A stretch of DNA of 7,640 nt from an uncultured Bdellovibrio sp. GTDB taxonomy: Bacteria; Bdellovibrionota; Bdellovibrionia; Bdellovibrionales; Bdellovibrionaceae. Positions 1-4,823 of this stretch are shown piece after piece (the stretch's first letter is position 1; every line of letters begins with the position of its first letter). The notes under the pieces were generated by a model. The model ran no database searches. It was not told the origin of the DNA and saw only the letters and a program-made list of their open reading frames with translations. A program made the position numbers and the translations under genes. The stretch lies in NCBI RefSeq assembly GCF_946478835.1, contig NZ_CAMLDV010000162.1, positions 1 through 7,640 on the forward strand. Reading direction: 5' to 3'.

Positions 1-206
1 GTATGGACTCTGATGTAATCACCAACAGAAACCGAGGAATTTTCTTTTAATCGATTGTGATTTAAATAAATGGAACCTAAGTCCAACAAAAAATGGATGT
101 AATCACGATCAAGATCCAAAATGCCTAATAAAACATCACAAACAGCTCCCGACTGAGGGCTGATTATGTGTCGGACTCCGTATTCAAATCCTCTGGCACT
201 CTGCAT
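1..206 (-). CDS. Probable RluA-type RNA pseudouridine synthase, N-terminal fragment
   Basis: Reading the minus strand from an ATG at 206 gives 68 uninterrupted codons that run off the window edge. The start has a good ribosome binding site (AAGGA five bases upstream). The fragment begins MQSARGFEYGVRHI and later reads LGSIYLNHNRLKENSSV followed by VGDYIRVH. That last part resembles the S4-like RNA-binding module at the start of RluA-type synthases, in which a 'G-x-(V/I)-Y-(V/L)-N' strand is followed by '(V/L)-x-x-G-D-x-I-R-V-H'. These enzymes isomerise uridine to pseudouridine in rRNA or tRNA in the cytoplasm. The catalytic domain, with its key aspartate, lies outside the window, so the assignment rests on the N-terminal module alone. 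Other S4-domain proteins are possible. The gene is divergent from dedA. Confidence 0.55.
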   Translation of the reverse strand, partial: MQSARGFEYGVRHIISPQSGAVCDVLLGILDLDRDYIHFLLDLGSIYLNHNRLKENSSVSVGDYIRVH

Positions 207-226
207 ACTATTCCTTAACGTGAAAA

Positions 227-246
227 CTACACATAGCACGGTGTAG
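227..246. repeat. Short inverted repeat between divergent genes
   Basis: CTACAC at 227-232 is the reverse complement of GTGTAG at 241-246, with an eight-base spacer. It lies in the 97-base region between the pseudouridine synthase fragment and dedA, where an operator for either gene would be expected. A six-base arm can arise by chance, so regulatory use is only a possibility. Confidence 0.25.
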
Positions 247-290
247 CAAGTGTGTTCAAGTGGGACCGTTTACTCCATATTAAGTGGCTC

Positions 291-296
291 AGGGGA
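291..296 (+). promoter_or_regulatory. Ribosome binding site deciding the dedA start
   Basis: AGGGGA lies seven bases before the TTG at 304. Neither the GTG at 250 nor the ATG at 337 has a comparable purine-rich site at proper spacing, so this points to TTG 304 as the start. A weak -10-like TATTAA at 278-283 would place transcription start after base 283, which would also exclude the GTG at 250. Confidence 0.55.
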
Positions 297-303
297 AACT
301 ATA

Positions 304-975
304 TTGGAATTTGCTAACGAACCGATCTTTCAATGGATGTCTCAGTTTGCGTACCAGCCGGGAACGGTCTACGCAGCTTTGATCGGTATGATGATGCTTT
401 CTGCTGTGGGCTTTCCCTTGCCTGAAGAGGTCACTCTGATCAGCGTCGGTATTCTGGCGTTCATGGGAGCACACCCTCAACACTTCCCACCTCCTTTTGA
501 CGGCGCACCTGTCGTGAGTGTGCATACGGCCTCGGCAATTGCGTTCACGGCTGTCGTGCTCAGTGACTTTGTGATTTATCTGATAGGGCGGATATTTGGG
601 CGGAAGCTTCTTTATCATCCGCGCGTGCACAAATTCTTCCCAGAGCATTTAATGAAACGCGTGGAAGAGTGGACTCATAAATACGGTGCTTATGCATGCG
701 GTATTTTCCGTTTCACTCCGGGCCTTCGCTTCCCAGGTCACTTGGCTTGCGGGATGCTACGTTATCCTGCATGGAAGTTCTTACTGATCGACGGTATCGC
801 GGCTTTGATCAGTGTGCCGACACAGATTTATCTTTTGGCTCACTACGGAGAACCGATCCTCACCAAACTTCGTCAATTCAAGTTGGTGGTCTTTGCGATC
901 ATTGGACTTTTGTTGGTGTACTTCCTAATCAAAAAATTGCGAGATCGTTGGAAGTTGCAGAAAGCTTCCCAATAA
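304..975 (+). CDS. DedA-family integral membrane protein
   Basis: DedA/SNARE-associated family protein of the inner membrane. Members support envelope integrity and membrane potential, and several act as lipid flippases or transporters; the substrate here cannot be told. From the TTG start it has 223 residues, usual for the family. The family signature is present in order: FPLPEEV near residues 37-43 after the first hydrophobic segment, a VIYLIGRIFGRKLL segment near 90-103, then RFTPGLRFPGHLACG near 136-150, which is the conserved re-entrant/arginine motif. A hydrophobic segment and a last membrane span (about 190-208) follow, ending in a basic cytoplasmic tail. The open frame extends upstream to a GTG at 250, but the ribosome binding site favours TTG 304; ATG 337 is a poorer alternative. 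Two hairpins follow the stop codon immediately. It appears to be monocistronic. Confidence 0.88.
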   Translation: MEFANEPIFQWMSQFAYQPGTVYAALIGMMMLSAVGFPLPEEVTLISVGILAFMGAHPQHFPPPFDGAPVVSVHTASAIAFTAVVLSDFVIYLIGRIFGRKLLYHPRVHKFFPEHLMKRVEEWTHKYGAYACGIFRFTPGLRFPGHLACGMLRYPAWKFLLIDGIAALISVPTQIYLLAHYGEPILTKLRQFKLVVFAIIGLLLVYFLIKKLRDRWKLQKASQ

Positions 976-998
976 AAAAAGGTACCAGGTACCTTTTT
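976..998. terminator. GGTACC palindrome, probable bidirectional terminator
   Basis: A perfect inverted repeat starts one base after the dedA stop codon: 11-base arms AAAAAGGTACC (976-986) and its complement (988-998) around a single A at 987. As RNA it would need to open a loop of about five bases, leaving a nine-pair stem flanked by A and T runs in either direction. It fits a terminator for dedA and, read in reverse, a second terminator for the convergent gene at 1041-1409. Confidence 0.7.
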
Positions 999-1006
999 CC
1001 TAAAAG

Positions 1007-1039
1007 AAAAGGAGTCGTTGAGACTCCTTTTTATTTTTG
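1007..1039. terminator. Bidirectional rho-independent terminator between convergent genes
   Basis: Stem AAAAGGAGTC (1007-1016), loop GTTGA (1017-1021), and GACTCCTTTT (1022-1031), followed by a T-rich tail to 1039. On the minus strand the left arm supplies the T run, so it serves both dedA and the minus-strand gene ending at 1041. The stem sequence is identical to the terminator at 1601-1626. Confidence 0.85.
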
Positions 1040-1040
1040 C

Positions 1041-1409
1041 CTAAGGCGTTGGTGGAAGTGGAGTCGTGTGCCAGTTTCCTTGAGCATCTATCCAGGCCAC
1101 AGTGGGAAGTTGAACCAGAGTTCCTGTTTCTCTGAGTGTTGCGCCACTGCAGTCGGCGTTTTCTTTGATTTCACCGCGAACAGTGTAAGGAACTACAGGA
1201 ACGTAGTTGCCACTCCACCAGGCGCGCATGCTGTAAGCAGGAAGGCAGCCCCAGTCTGTTTGTTGACCGAAAGTGTAGATCGTAATCCAGATAGATTTAT
1301 TCATAAGGTTGTAAGTAGGGATTGGAAGGATGTCGGCTTTTGCTTGCAAAGTGCTGAAGCTCATCACACCAAGAAGTAACATAGCTAGGGCTTTAGTTGC
1401 GATTTTCAT
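1041..1409 (-). CDS. Small exported protein of unknown function
   Basis: A 122-residue product that I do not assign to a family. It starts at ATG 1409 with an excellent ribosome binding site (AAGGAG, five-base spacing). Residues 1-25 form a clear Sec signal peptide: MKIATK, a hydrophobic run (ALAMLLLGVMSF), then a small-residue site LQAKA before D26. The mature part of about 97 residues is rich in aromatics (WITIYTF, AWWSGNYVPVVPY, WIDAQGNW) and has two cysteines (in DWGCLP and ADCSG) that could form one disulfide in the periplasm or outside. It ends in a proline-rich tail, PLPPTP. It is convergent with dedA and sits alone between two terminators with identical stems. A short hairpin (CCGC/GCGG, 1423-1435) lies just upstream of its ribosome binding site in the leader. 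Confidence 0.85.
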   Translation of the reverse strand: MKIATKALAMLLLGVMSFSTLQAKADILPIPTYNLMNKSIWITIYTFGQQTDWGCLPAYSMRAWWSGNYVPVVPYTVRGEIKENADCSGATLRETGTLVQLPTVAWIDAQGNWHTTPLPPTP

Positions 1410-1600
1410 AAGTTCTCCTTATCCGCGTTTTGCGGGTTTGTTTAAGTTTCTTGCTCAAGGAGAATTGCATCCGATGTGCCAGCGTTTGTGCGTGTTCTAA
1501 ACGAAGATATGCGCTTTGAAGAAGCTCTTGCCGAGATTTCGGCAGACGGAGTTGCCGGGAAATTAGCGGCTGCCGAAAGGGCGGCGGGGTGGGAAATGAA
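1410..1600. other. Gene-poor gap with an orphan open stretch
   Basis: This stretch must hold the promoter of the minus-strand exported protein, though I see no clear -35/-10 pair. On the plus strand an AAGGAG at 1457-1462 precedes ATG 1474, which opens only a nine-codon frame including its stop, ending at 1500, and GTG 1476. The GTG frame reads VPAFVRVLNEDMRFEEALAE and continues with alanine- and charge-rich, protein-like sequence to about 1600. The frame then runs through the terminator at 1601-1626 and into the antisense of the next gene, stopping only at 1868. A real gene would not be expected to end that way. It may be a decayed gene remnant or chance. I do not call a gene. Confidence 0.3.
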
Positions 1601-1633
1601 AAAAGGAGTCATTGCTGACTCCTTTTGTTTTTT
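1599..1633. terminator. Terminator for the minus-strand gene at 1698-2756, bidirectional
   Basis: Stem AAAAGGAGTC (1601-1610), loop ATTGCT (1611-1616), and GACTCCTTTT (1617-1626). On the minus strand the stem is followed by six T (complement of 1599-1604), a classic rho-independent form ending transcription from the gene at 1698-2756. On the plus strand a T run at 1628-1633 follows one G. The stem equals that at 1007-1031; only the loop differs. Confidence 0.85.
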
Positions 1634-1648
1634 AGATTTATCTTTGAT

Positions 1649-1686
1649 GCTGCTTCAGCTACGGGCCGTCGGCCCTCCGCTCTACC
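1649..1686 (-). repeat. REP-like palindromic intergenic element, copy A
   Basis: Read on the minus strand, this GC-rich element has a GGAGGGCC/GGCCC palindromic core (GGGCCG and CGGCCC arms around one base) and ends CTGAAGCAGC. It begins 12 bases beyond the stop codon of the gene at 1698-2756 and precedes its terminator. An ungapped alignment of 35 bases with the copy at 3636-3670 matches at 30 positions. Both copies lie just downstream of a stop codon in the same orientation relative to the gene. Confidence 0.75.
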
Positions 1687-1697
1687 GGAGTCCCCGA

Positions 1698-2756
1698 TTA
1701 CGCAGTCTTCTTACCGAAGACAGATTCGTCAGTGAGTTCACAGCAAAGGTGAAGGCTGACGGGTTTTGCGTGGAATTTTGGTTCAACATCTTTCCAGAAG
1801 ATTTTTTCGTAGCCACTTTGCAAAGCAAAGATCTCTTCGCGGATTTTGAAAAGCAAACCAGCAGGTGAGCCCAAGAGCCAATCCATTTGTACGAGATAAA
1901 ATGCCTCTTCTAGCTCCACCGGATTCATAGAACTGATAAAGTCCTTAGGAAGATTGTCTACAAGGCAGCACGCATTGTGGGAATATTTTTGGAAAGCCTT
2001 TTCCATAGGATTTACCAAAAGTTTTTCAACACGAGTGTCAGGAGTTTTTGGACCCGCAAACGGTTGAGAGAACTTTTTAAAGTTCCAATACAAAAGAGCA
2101 TCGTTCACAACGTACTCTGCGCGAGGCAAGTAGTCTGTGATCGCATCTACTTTCACACCCTCATGAGAAGGATCTTCTGTGTGAGCGTTGTGATCAACAG
2201 CCACAAGGCTGCGCAAGTGATAAAGGAATGAATATAACGAATGAAGCTTCTCCATGAATGGCTTCGAGAAATTCAAACCGAAGTTGTAAAGAAGCGGAGA
2301 GCCGGTTTTATTTTCAAACCATTGGAAAGAATCAAGCAAAGGCCAAAGAGCCGTGAGGTCTACACCCCAAGGTTTCAAAGCCATTTCAAAATGTTCGTTA
2401 AAATGATTTTCAAACTCTGTGCACGTTTCAGGATTTACAACCGCCAAATGAGATTGCAGCGCACGCACGCGAGGTTGTGATCTTTCGTAAAGCTCGATAT
2501 GTGGATCTAAAGCTTTCCAAGCATCAAAAGCAAAGGAGTAATCAAGGTGAGGAGTTGCGACAGGGCTCTTAATGTAATGATTCAGTTTGACCAAAGACAA
2601 ACCCACCAAAGCGTCTGCCATATATTTGAACGGCGCAGAAGGTTTAAACTTTGAATAACTGTCTTCTTGATTCCAGAATTGAACCTTCAATGGCTTCCAA
2701 GTTGAGCCTTTTTCCATGCTAACATCAAAGCCTAAACGCAAACTCTTGTGCTTCAT
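1698..2756 (-). CDS. Unrecognised 352-residue protein, probably cytoplasmic
   Basis: I do not recognise this family. The frame is long and clean, starts at ATG 2756 with AAGGAG five bases upstream, and ends TAA at 1700-1698 ahead of a palindromic element and a strong terminator, so it is surely a real gene. There is no signal peptide and no evident membrane span. The protein is rich in aromatics, lysine and leucine. The middle third contains likely helices (FMEKLHSLYSFLYHLRSLVA). Two adjacent-cysteine pairs stand out, C263-C264 (HNACCLVD) and C338-C339 (LHLCCEL), the latter near the C-terminus. Runs such as TDYLPRAEYVVNDALLYWNF suggest a folded mostly helical domain. I see no catalytic motif that I can name. 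It is divergent from tatD with 79 bases between the two starts. It is possibly specific to this lineage. Confidence 0.85.
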   Translation of the reverse strand: MKHKSLRLGFDVSMEKGSTWKPLKVQFWNQEDSYSKFKPSAPFKYMADALVGLSLVKLNHYIKSPVATPHLDYSFAFDAWKALDPHIELYERSQPRVRALQSHLAVVNPETCTEFENHFNEHFEMALKPWGVDLTALWPLLDSFQWFENKTGSPLLYNFGLNFSKPFMEKLHSLYSFLYHLRSLVAVDHNAHTEDPSHEGVKVDAITDYLPRAEYVVNDALLYWNFKKFSQPFAGPKTPDTRVEKLLVNPMEKAFQKYSHNACCLVDNLPKDFISSMNPVELEEAFYLVQMDWLLGSPAGLLFKIREEIFALQSGYEKIFWKDVEPKFHAKPVSLHLCCELTDESVFGKKTA

Positions 2757-2797
2757 ACATACTCCTTCACTTGAAACATATCGGCGGAACTTGCACC

Positions 2798-2827
2798 TTG
2801 TTCGAGTCCGGGAATTCAGGATATAAC
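2798..2827 (+). promoter_or_regulatory. Candidate promoter giving a near-leaderless tatD transcript
   Basis: TTGTTC (2798-2803) and TATAAC (2822-2827) are separated by 18 bases and resemble sigma-70 -35 and -10 boxes. Transcription would start around 2834-2836, at or just before the tatD ATG at 2836. That agrees with the absence of a ribosome binding site close to that ATG. Confidence 0.4.
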
Positions 2828-2835
2828 CTAGACCT

Positions 2836-3630
2836 ATGGTTGGATTTGGTTTTTGGATCGATGCTCATGGACACCTTGCCGACCCTCGATGGGAGGGGCA
2901 GCAGGACCGTATTATTTTGGAAGCCCGGGCAAAAGGAATTCACTTTTTCATGCAAGGAGGAGTGGGCCCGGAAGATTGGGAAAAACAGCGCGCTCTAAAA
3001 ACCAAACATCCTGAGCATATCGGTCTTTGTTTCGGTCTTCATCCATATTGGGTGGCTGATCACGATGAAGATCAATGCGAAGAAGCGTTGGATCTTTTAG
3101 CGACTCAGCTTATAGAGGCCGAAGCCATTGGTGAGATGGGCTTGGATCTGCGCCCGCACATCATGAAAGACTCCCGCGAGCGTCAGATGACCGTGTTTGA
3201 GCAACAGATTGAGCTTGCTCACATTTCGCAAAAACCGATGGTTCTTCACTTAGTGCAGGCGCACGACGAAGCGATTCGAATTTTAGACTTGTGGGGCGTT
3301 CCAAAACAAAAAGGCCTGGTGCATTCTTTCAATGGCAGTTCGGCAAAGGCCAAGGACTTCATCCAGAGGGGTCTTTACCTTTCCGTCGGAGGCCCGGTGT
3401 GTCGCCCTGACAACCAAAAACTCCATCAGGCCGTGAAAGAAATGCCTTTGGAGTTTTTATTGATCGAAAGTGACAGCCCGGATCAGGCTCCTCCCGCGTT
3501 TAAAGGCCAATTAAATCTCCCAGAAAGCATCTGGGAGGTGGCAAGAACTATAGGGGAGCTAAAATCACTTGATCCTCTGGAAATATTAGATATCACTACG
3601 GAAAACTTTCGGAGACTTTTTGGGCGGTAG
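2836..3630 (+). CDS. tatD: TatD-family metal-dependent hydrolase
   Basis: A TatD-type TIM-barrel hydrolase of 264 residues, the usual length. Characterised members are cytoplasmic metal-dependent DNases (3'-5' exonuclease or AP-endonuclease activity); the substrate of this member is not shown by sequence. The two-metal site is complete: H11 and H13 in IDAHGHL, E100 in IGEMGLDL, H138 in VLHLVQAHDEA, H163 in LVHSFNGS and D213 in LIESDSPD. GLHP at 68-71 and the C-terminal ENFRRLF also fit the family. ATG 2836 is the only plausible start, because an in-frame TAA lies at 2824 and the next methionine would remove the HxH motif. The start lacks a nearby ribosome binding site, so translation may be leaderless. 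tcdA follows after 54 bases containing a palindromic element and no clear terminator, so co-transcription is likely. The symbol is family-level; it could equally be a YcfH- or YjjV-type paralogue. Confidence 0.9.
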   Translation: MVGFGFWIDAHGHLADPRWEGQQDRIILEARAKGIHFFMQGGVGPEDWEKQRALKTKHPEHIGLCFGLHPYWVADHDEDQCEEALDLLATQLIEAEAIGEMGLDLRPHIMKDSRERQMTVFEQQIELAHISQKPMVLHLVQAHDEAIRILDLWGVPKQKGLVHSFNGSSAKAKDFIQRGLYLSVGGPVCRPDNQKLHQAVKEMPLEFLLIESDSPDQAPPAFKGQLNLPESIWEVARTIGELKSLDPLEILDITTENFRRLFGR

Positions 3631-3635
3631 CCCGC

Positions 3636-3670
3636 AGAGTGGAGGGCCGGAGGCCCGGAACTGAAGCAGC
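3636..3670 (+). repeat. REP-like palindromic intergenic element, copy B
   Basis: This copy has core GGAGGGCC then GGCCC and the same CTGAAGCAGC end as the copy at 1649-1686, with five mismatches in 35 aligned bases. It starts six bases after the tatD stop codon. Its 3' end is only four bases from the GGAG ribosome binding site of tcdA (3675-3678), so it lies inside the presumed tatD-tcdA mRNA. There it could form a GGGCC/GGCCC hairpin. Confidence 0.75.
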
Positions 3671-3684
3671 TTTTGGAGCAATGA

Positions 3685-4560
3685 ATGGAAATGAACCCAG
3701 AAAATAATTTACCTCAACCCCCTGAAACTGAATACGTTTTGCACCGTCGTTTTGATCGTATGGGCCGCCTTGTCGGTGATCCGACGATGAAAAAACTTTT
3801 CAACACACACGTGATGGTGATCGGCCTTGGTGGCGTGGGTTCATGGGCGGCAGAATCTTTGGCGCGTTCTGGTGTTGGTAAAATCACCGTGATTGATTTC
3901 GATGAAATCTGCATCACAAACGCCAATCGTCAGATCCATGCGTTGCAAGGTCTTGTCGGTAAGAAAAAAGCCGAGATCATGGGCGAGCGTCTTCGCAAGA
4001 TCAATCCTCAATCGACAGTGAATGTAATTCCTGAATTCTATAACGAAGAAAATTCAGCGATGATGTTGTCTCACAATCCTGATTACATCGTGGATGCGAT
4101 CGACAACCTGACAGCGAAAGCTCATTTGTTGGCGACATGCCGTGAAAAAGGCATCAAAGTGATCACGACTGGCGGTTCGGCGGCGAAGATGGATCCACTT
4201 CGTATTAAGATGGCGGATCTTGGAGAAACTTACGGCGATCCGATGGCGGCTTCTGTGCGTAAGATTTTGCGCCAAAAGCACAACTTCCCTGAGTCAAAAA
4301 AATTCGGAATTCCTTGTGTCTTCTCTGACGAGATTCCAAAACTGCCTGAAGAGTTGAAGTACGACAACGGCCAAGGTTTCAAATGCGTGTGCCCAACGAA
4401 GAGCAGCCTTCACGGTTGTGACAATCGCAATGTCATTCACGGAACTGCGAGCTTCGTGACAGGTGCGTTTGGTCTGGCGATGGCCTCTTACGTTGTAAAT
4501 CAAATCCACGCTGAAGTAAAATCGGCGATGGCTCCTAAAGAAACATCGGGTGAAGCATGA
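3685..4560 (+). CDS. tcdA: tRNA threonylcarbamoyladenosine dehydratase (TcdA/CsdL, E1-like)
   Basis: A ThiF/E1-like ATP-dependent enzyme of 291 residues. TcdA cyclises the threonylcarbamoyl group of t6A37 in ANN-decoding tRNAs to give ct6A in the cytoplasm. Visible motifs in order: HRRFDRMGRLVGD at 20-32, nucleotide-binding GLGGVGSWAAE at 47-57, RSG at 61-63, the DFDEICITNANRQ stretch at 71-83 (aspartate and the N-x-N-R-Q ATP/metal site), and VDAIDN at 136-141. A C-terminal segment GTASFVTGAFGLAMAS at 253-268 matches the family end. Between 211 and 245 sit four cysteines (C211, C234, C236, C245) in an insert that differs from the E. coli protein as I recall it. The start at 3685 is set by GGAG six bases upstream. 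The ATG at 3681 is out of frame and ATG 3691 is too far from GGAG. It lies between tatD and a coupled small membrane protein gene. Confidence 0.92.
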   Translation: MEMNPENNLPQPPETEYVLHRRFDRMGRLVGDPTMKKLFNTHVMVIGLGGVGSWAAESLARSGVGKITVIDFDEICITNANRQIHALQGLVGKKKAEIMGERLRKINPQSTVNVIPEFYNEENSAMMLSHNPDYIVDAIDNLTAKAHLLATCREKGIKVITTGGSAAKMDPLRIKMADLGETYGDPMAASVRKILRQKHNFPESKKFGIPCVFSDEIPKLPEELKYDNGQGFKCVCPTKSSLHGCDNRNVIHGTASFVTGAFGLAMASYVVNQIHAEVKSAMAPKETSGEA

Positions 4561-4685
4561 TCGTTTTAGCTTGGTTCACTCTTGTGGGATTGATTATTCT
4601 TGCAGGCTTCACGATGCTTGGAGCGACCTTCGTTCACTGGTATCGTGAAAATAAAAAAGCGGCTGGAAAACCCGCTTCTAAGTAA
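4557..4685 (+). CDS. 42-residue single-span membrane protein, coupled to tcdA
   Basis: A short gene whose ATG overlaps the tcdA stop codon in the arrangement ATGA (4557-4560), typical of translational coupling. The purine-rich GGGTGA just upstream within tcdA could assist. The product begins MIVLAWFTLVGLIILAG and has one hydrophobic segment (about residues 2-26), followed by HWYRENKKAAGKPASK, a strongly basic tail. By the positive-inside rule the tail would face the cytoplasm. A good hairpin follows only six bases after the TAA, which supports this as the true last gene of the operon. The function is unknown; the position suggests expression tied to tcdA, not necessarily a shared role. Confidence 0.72.
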   Translation: MIVLAWFTLVGLIILAGFTMLGATFVHWYRENKKAAGKPASK

Positions 4686-4690
4686 TTATT

Positions 4691-4723
4691 AAGAGCGCAA
4701 TAAGTTGCCACTTTTGCGCTCTT
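4691..4723 (+). terminator. Hairpin terminator after the tatD-tcdA operon
   Basis: A ten-base perfect stem AAGAGCGCAA (4691-4700) and TTGCGCTCTT (4714-4723) encloses a 13-base loop. The stem end is T-rich but is followed by CTTAAAG, not a long T run, so termination may be incomplete. It separates the operon from the exported-protein gene at 4824. Confidence 0.7.
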
Positions 4724-4811
4724 CTTAAAGATCTTGATCATAAAAAATTCCTCATACCGATATTATCGCTTTTTGGCTTTGGCATAGTTATGGCTCCTAA
4801 GATTTTTGATC

Positions 4812-4816
4812 AGGAG
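4812..4816 (+). promoter_or_regulatory. Ribosome binding site fixing the start at 4824
   Basis: AGGAG seven bases before ATG 4824 selects this start over the in-frame ATG at 4806, which lies upstream of the site. It also leaves a proper signal peptide that begins MKKSK. Confidence 0.8.
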
Positions 4817-4823
4817 CGTTTCT

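Noticed and set aside
289..648. Minus-strand frame opposite dedA
   Set aside because: It lies wholly inside dedA, whose motifs are convincing. The antisense product has no recognisable features.
696..1379. Long plus-strand open frame across dedA, the terminators and the exported-protein gene
   Set aside because: It overlaps three well-supported elements in another frame or on the opposite strand, crosses two strong hairpins, and its translation has no domain character.
1007..1626. The two identical stems as insertion sequence ends
   Set aside because: No transposase, no target duplication seen, and each stem works well as a terminator for an adjacent gene. Kept only as a low-interest cassette idea.
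1476..1868. Plus-strand open frame of 130 codons as a full gene
   Set aside because: It runs through a strong terminator and then into the antisense of the gene at 1698-2756. Only the first part looks protein-like, so it is reported as a doubtful remnant only.
2836..4685. The tatD-tcdA-small protein operon as a Tat protein-export or defence module
   Set aside because: TatD-family hydrolases are not needed for Tat export despite the name, and no TatA/B/C or defence gene is present. The 42-residue protein lacks the amphipathic helix of TatA.
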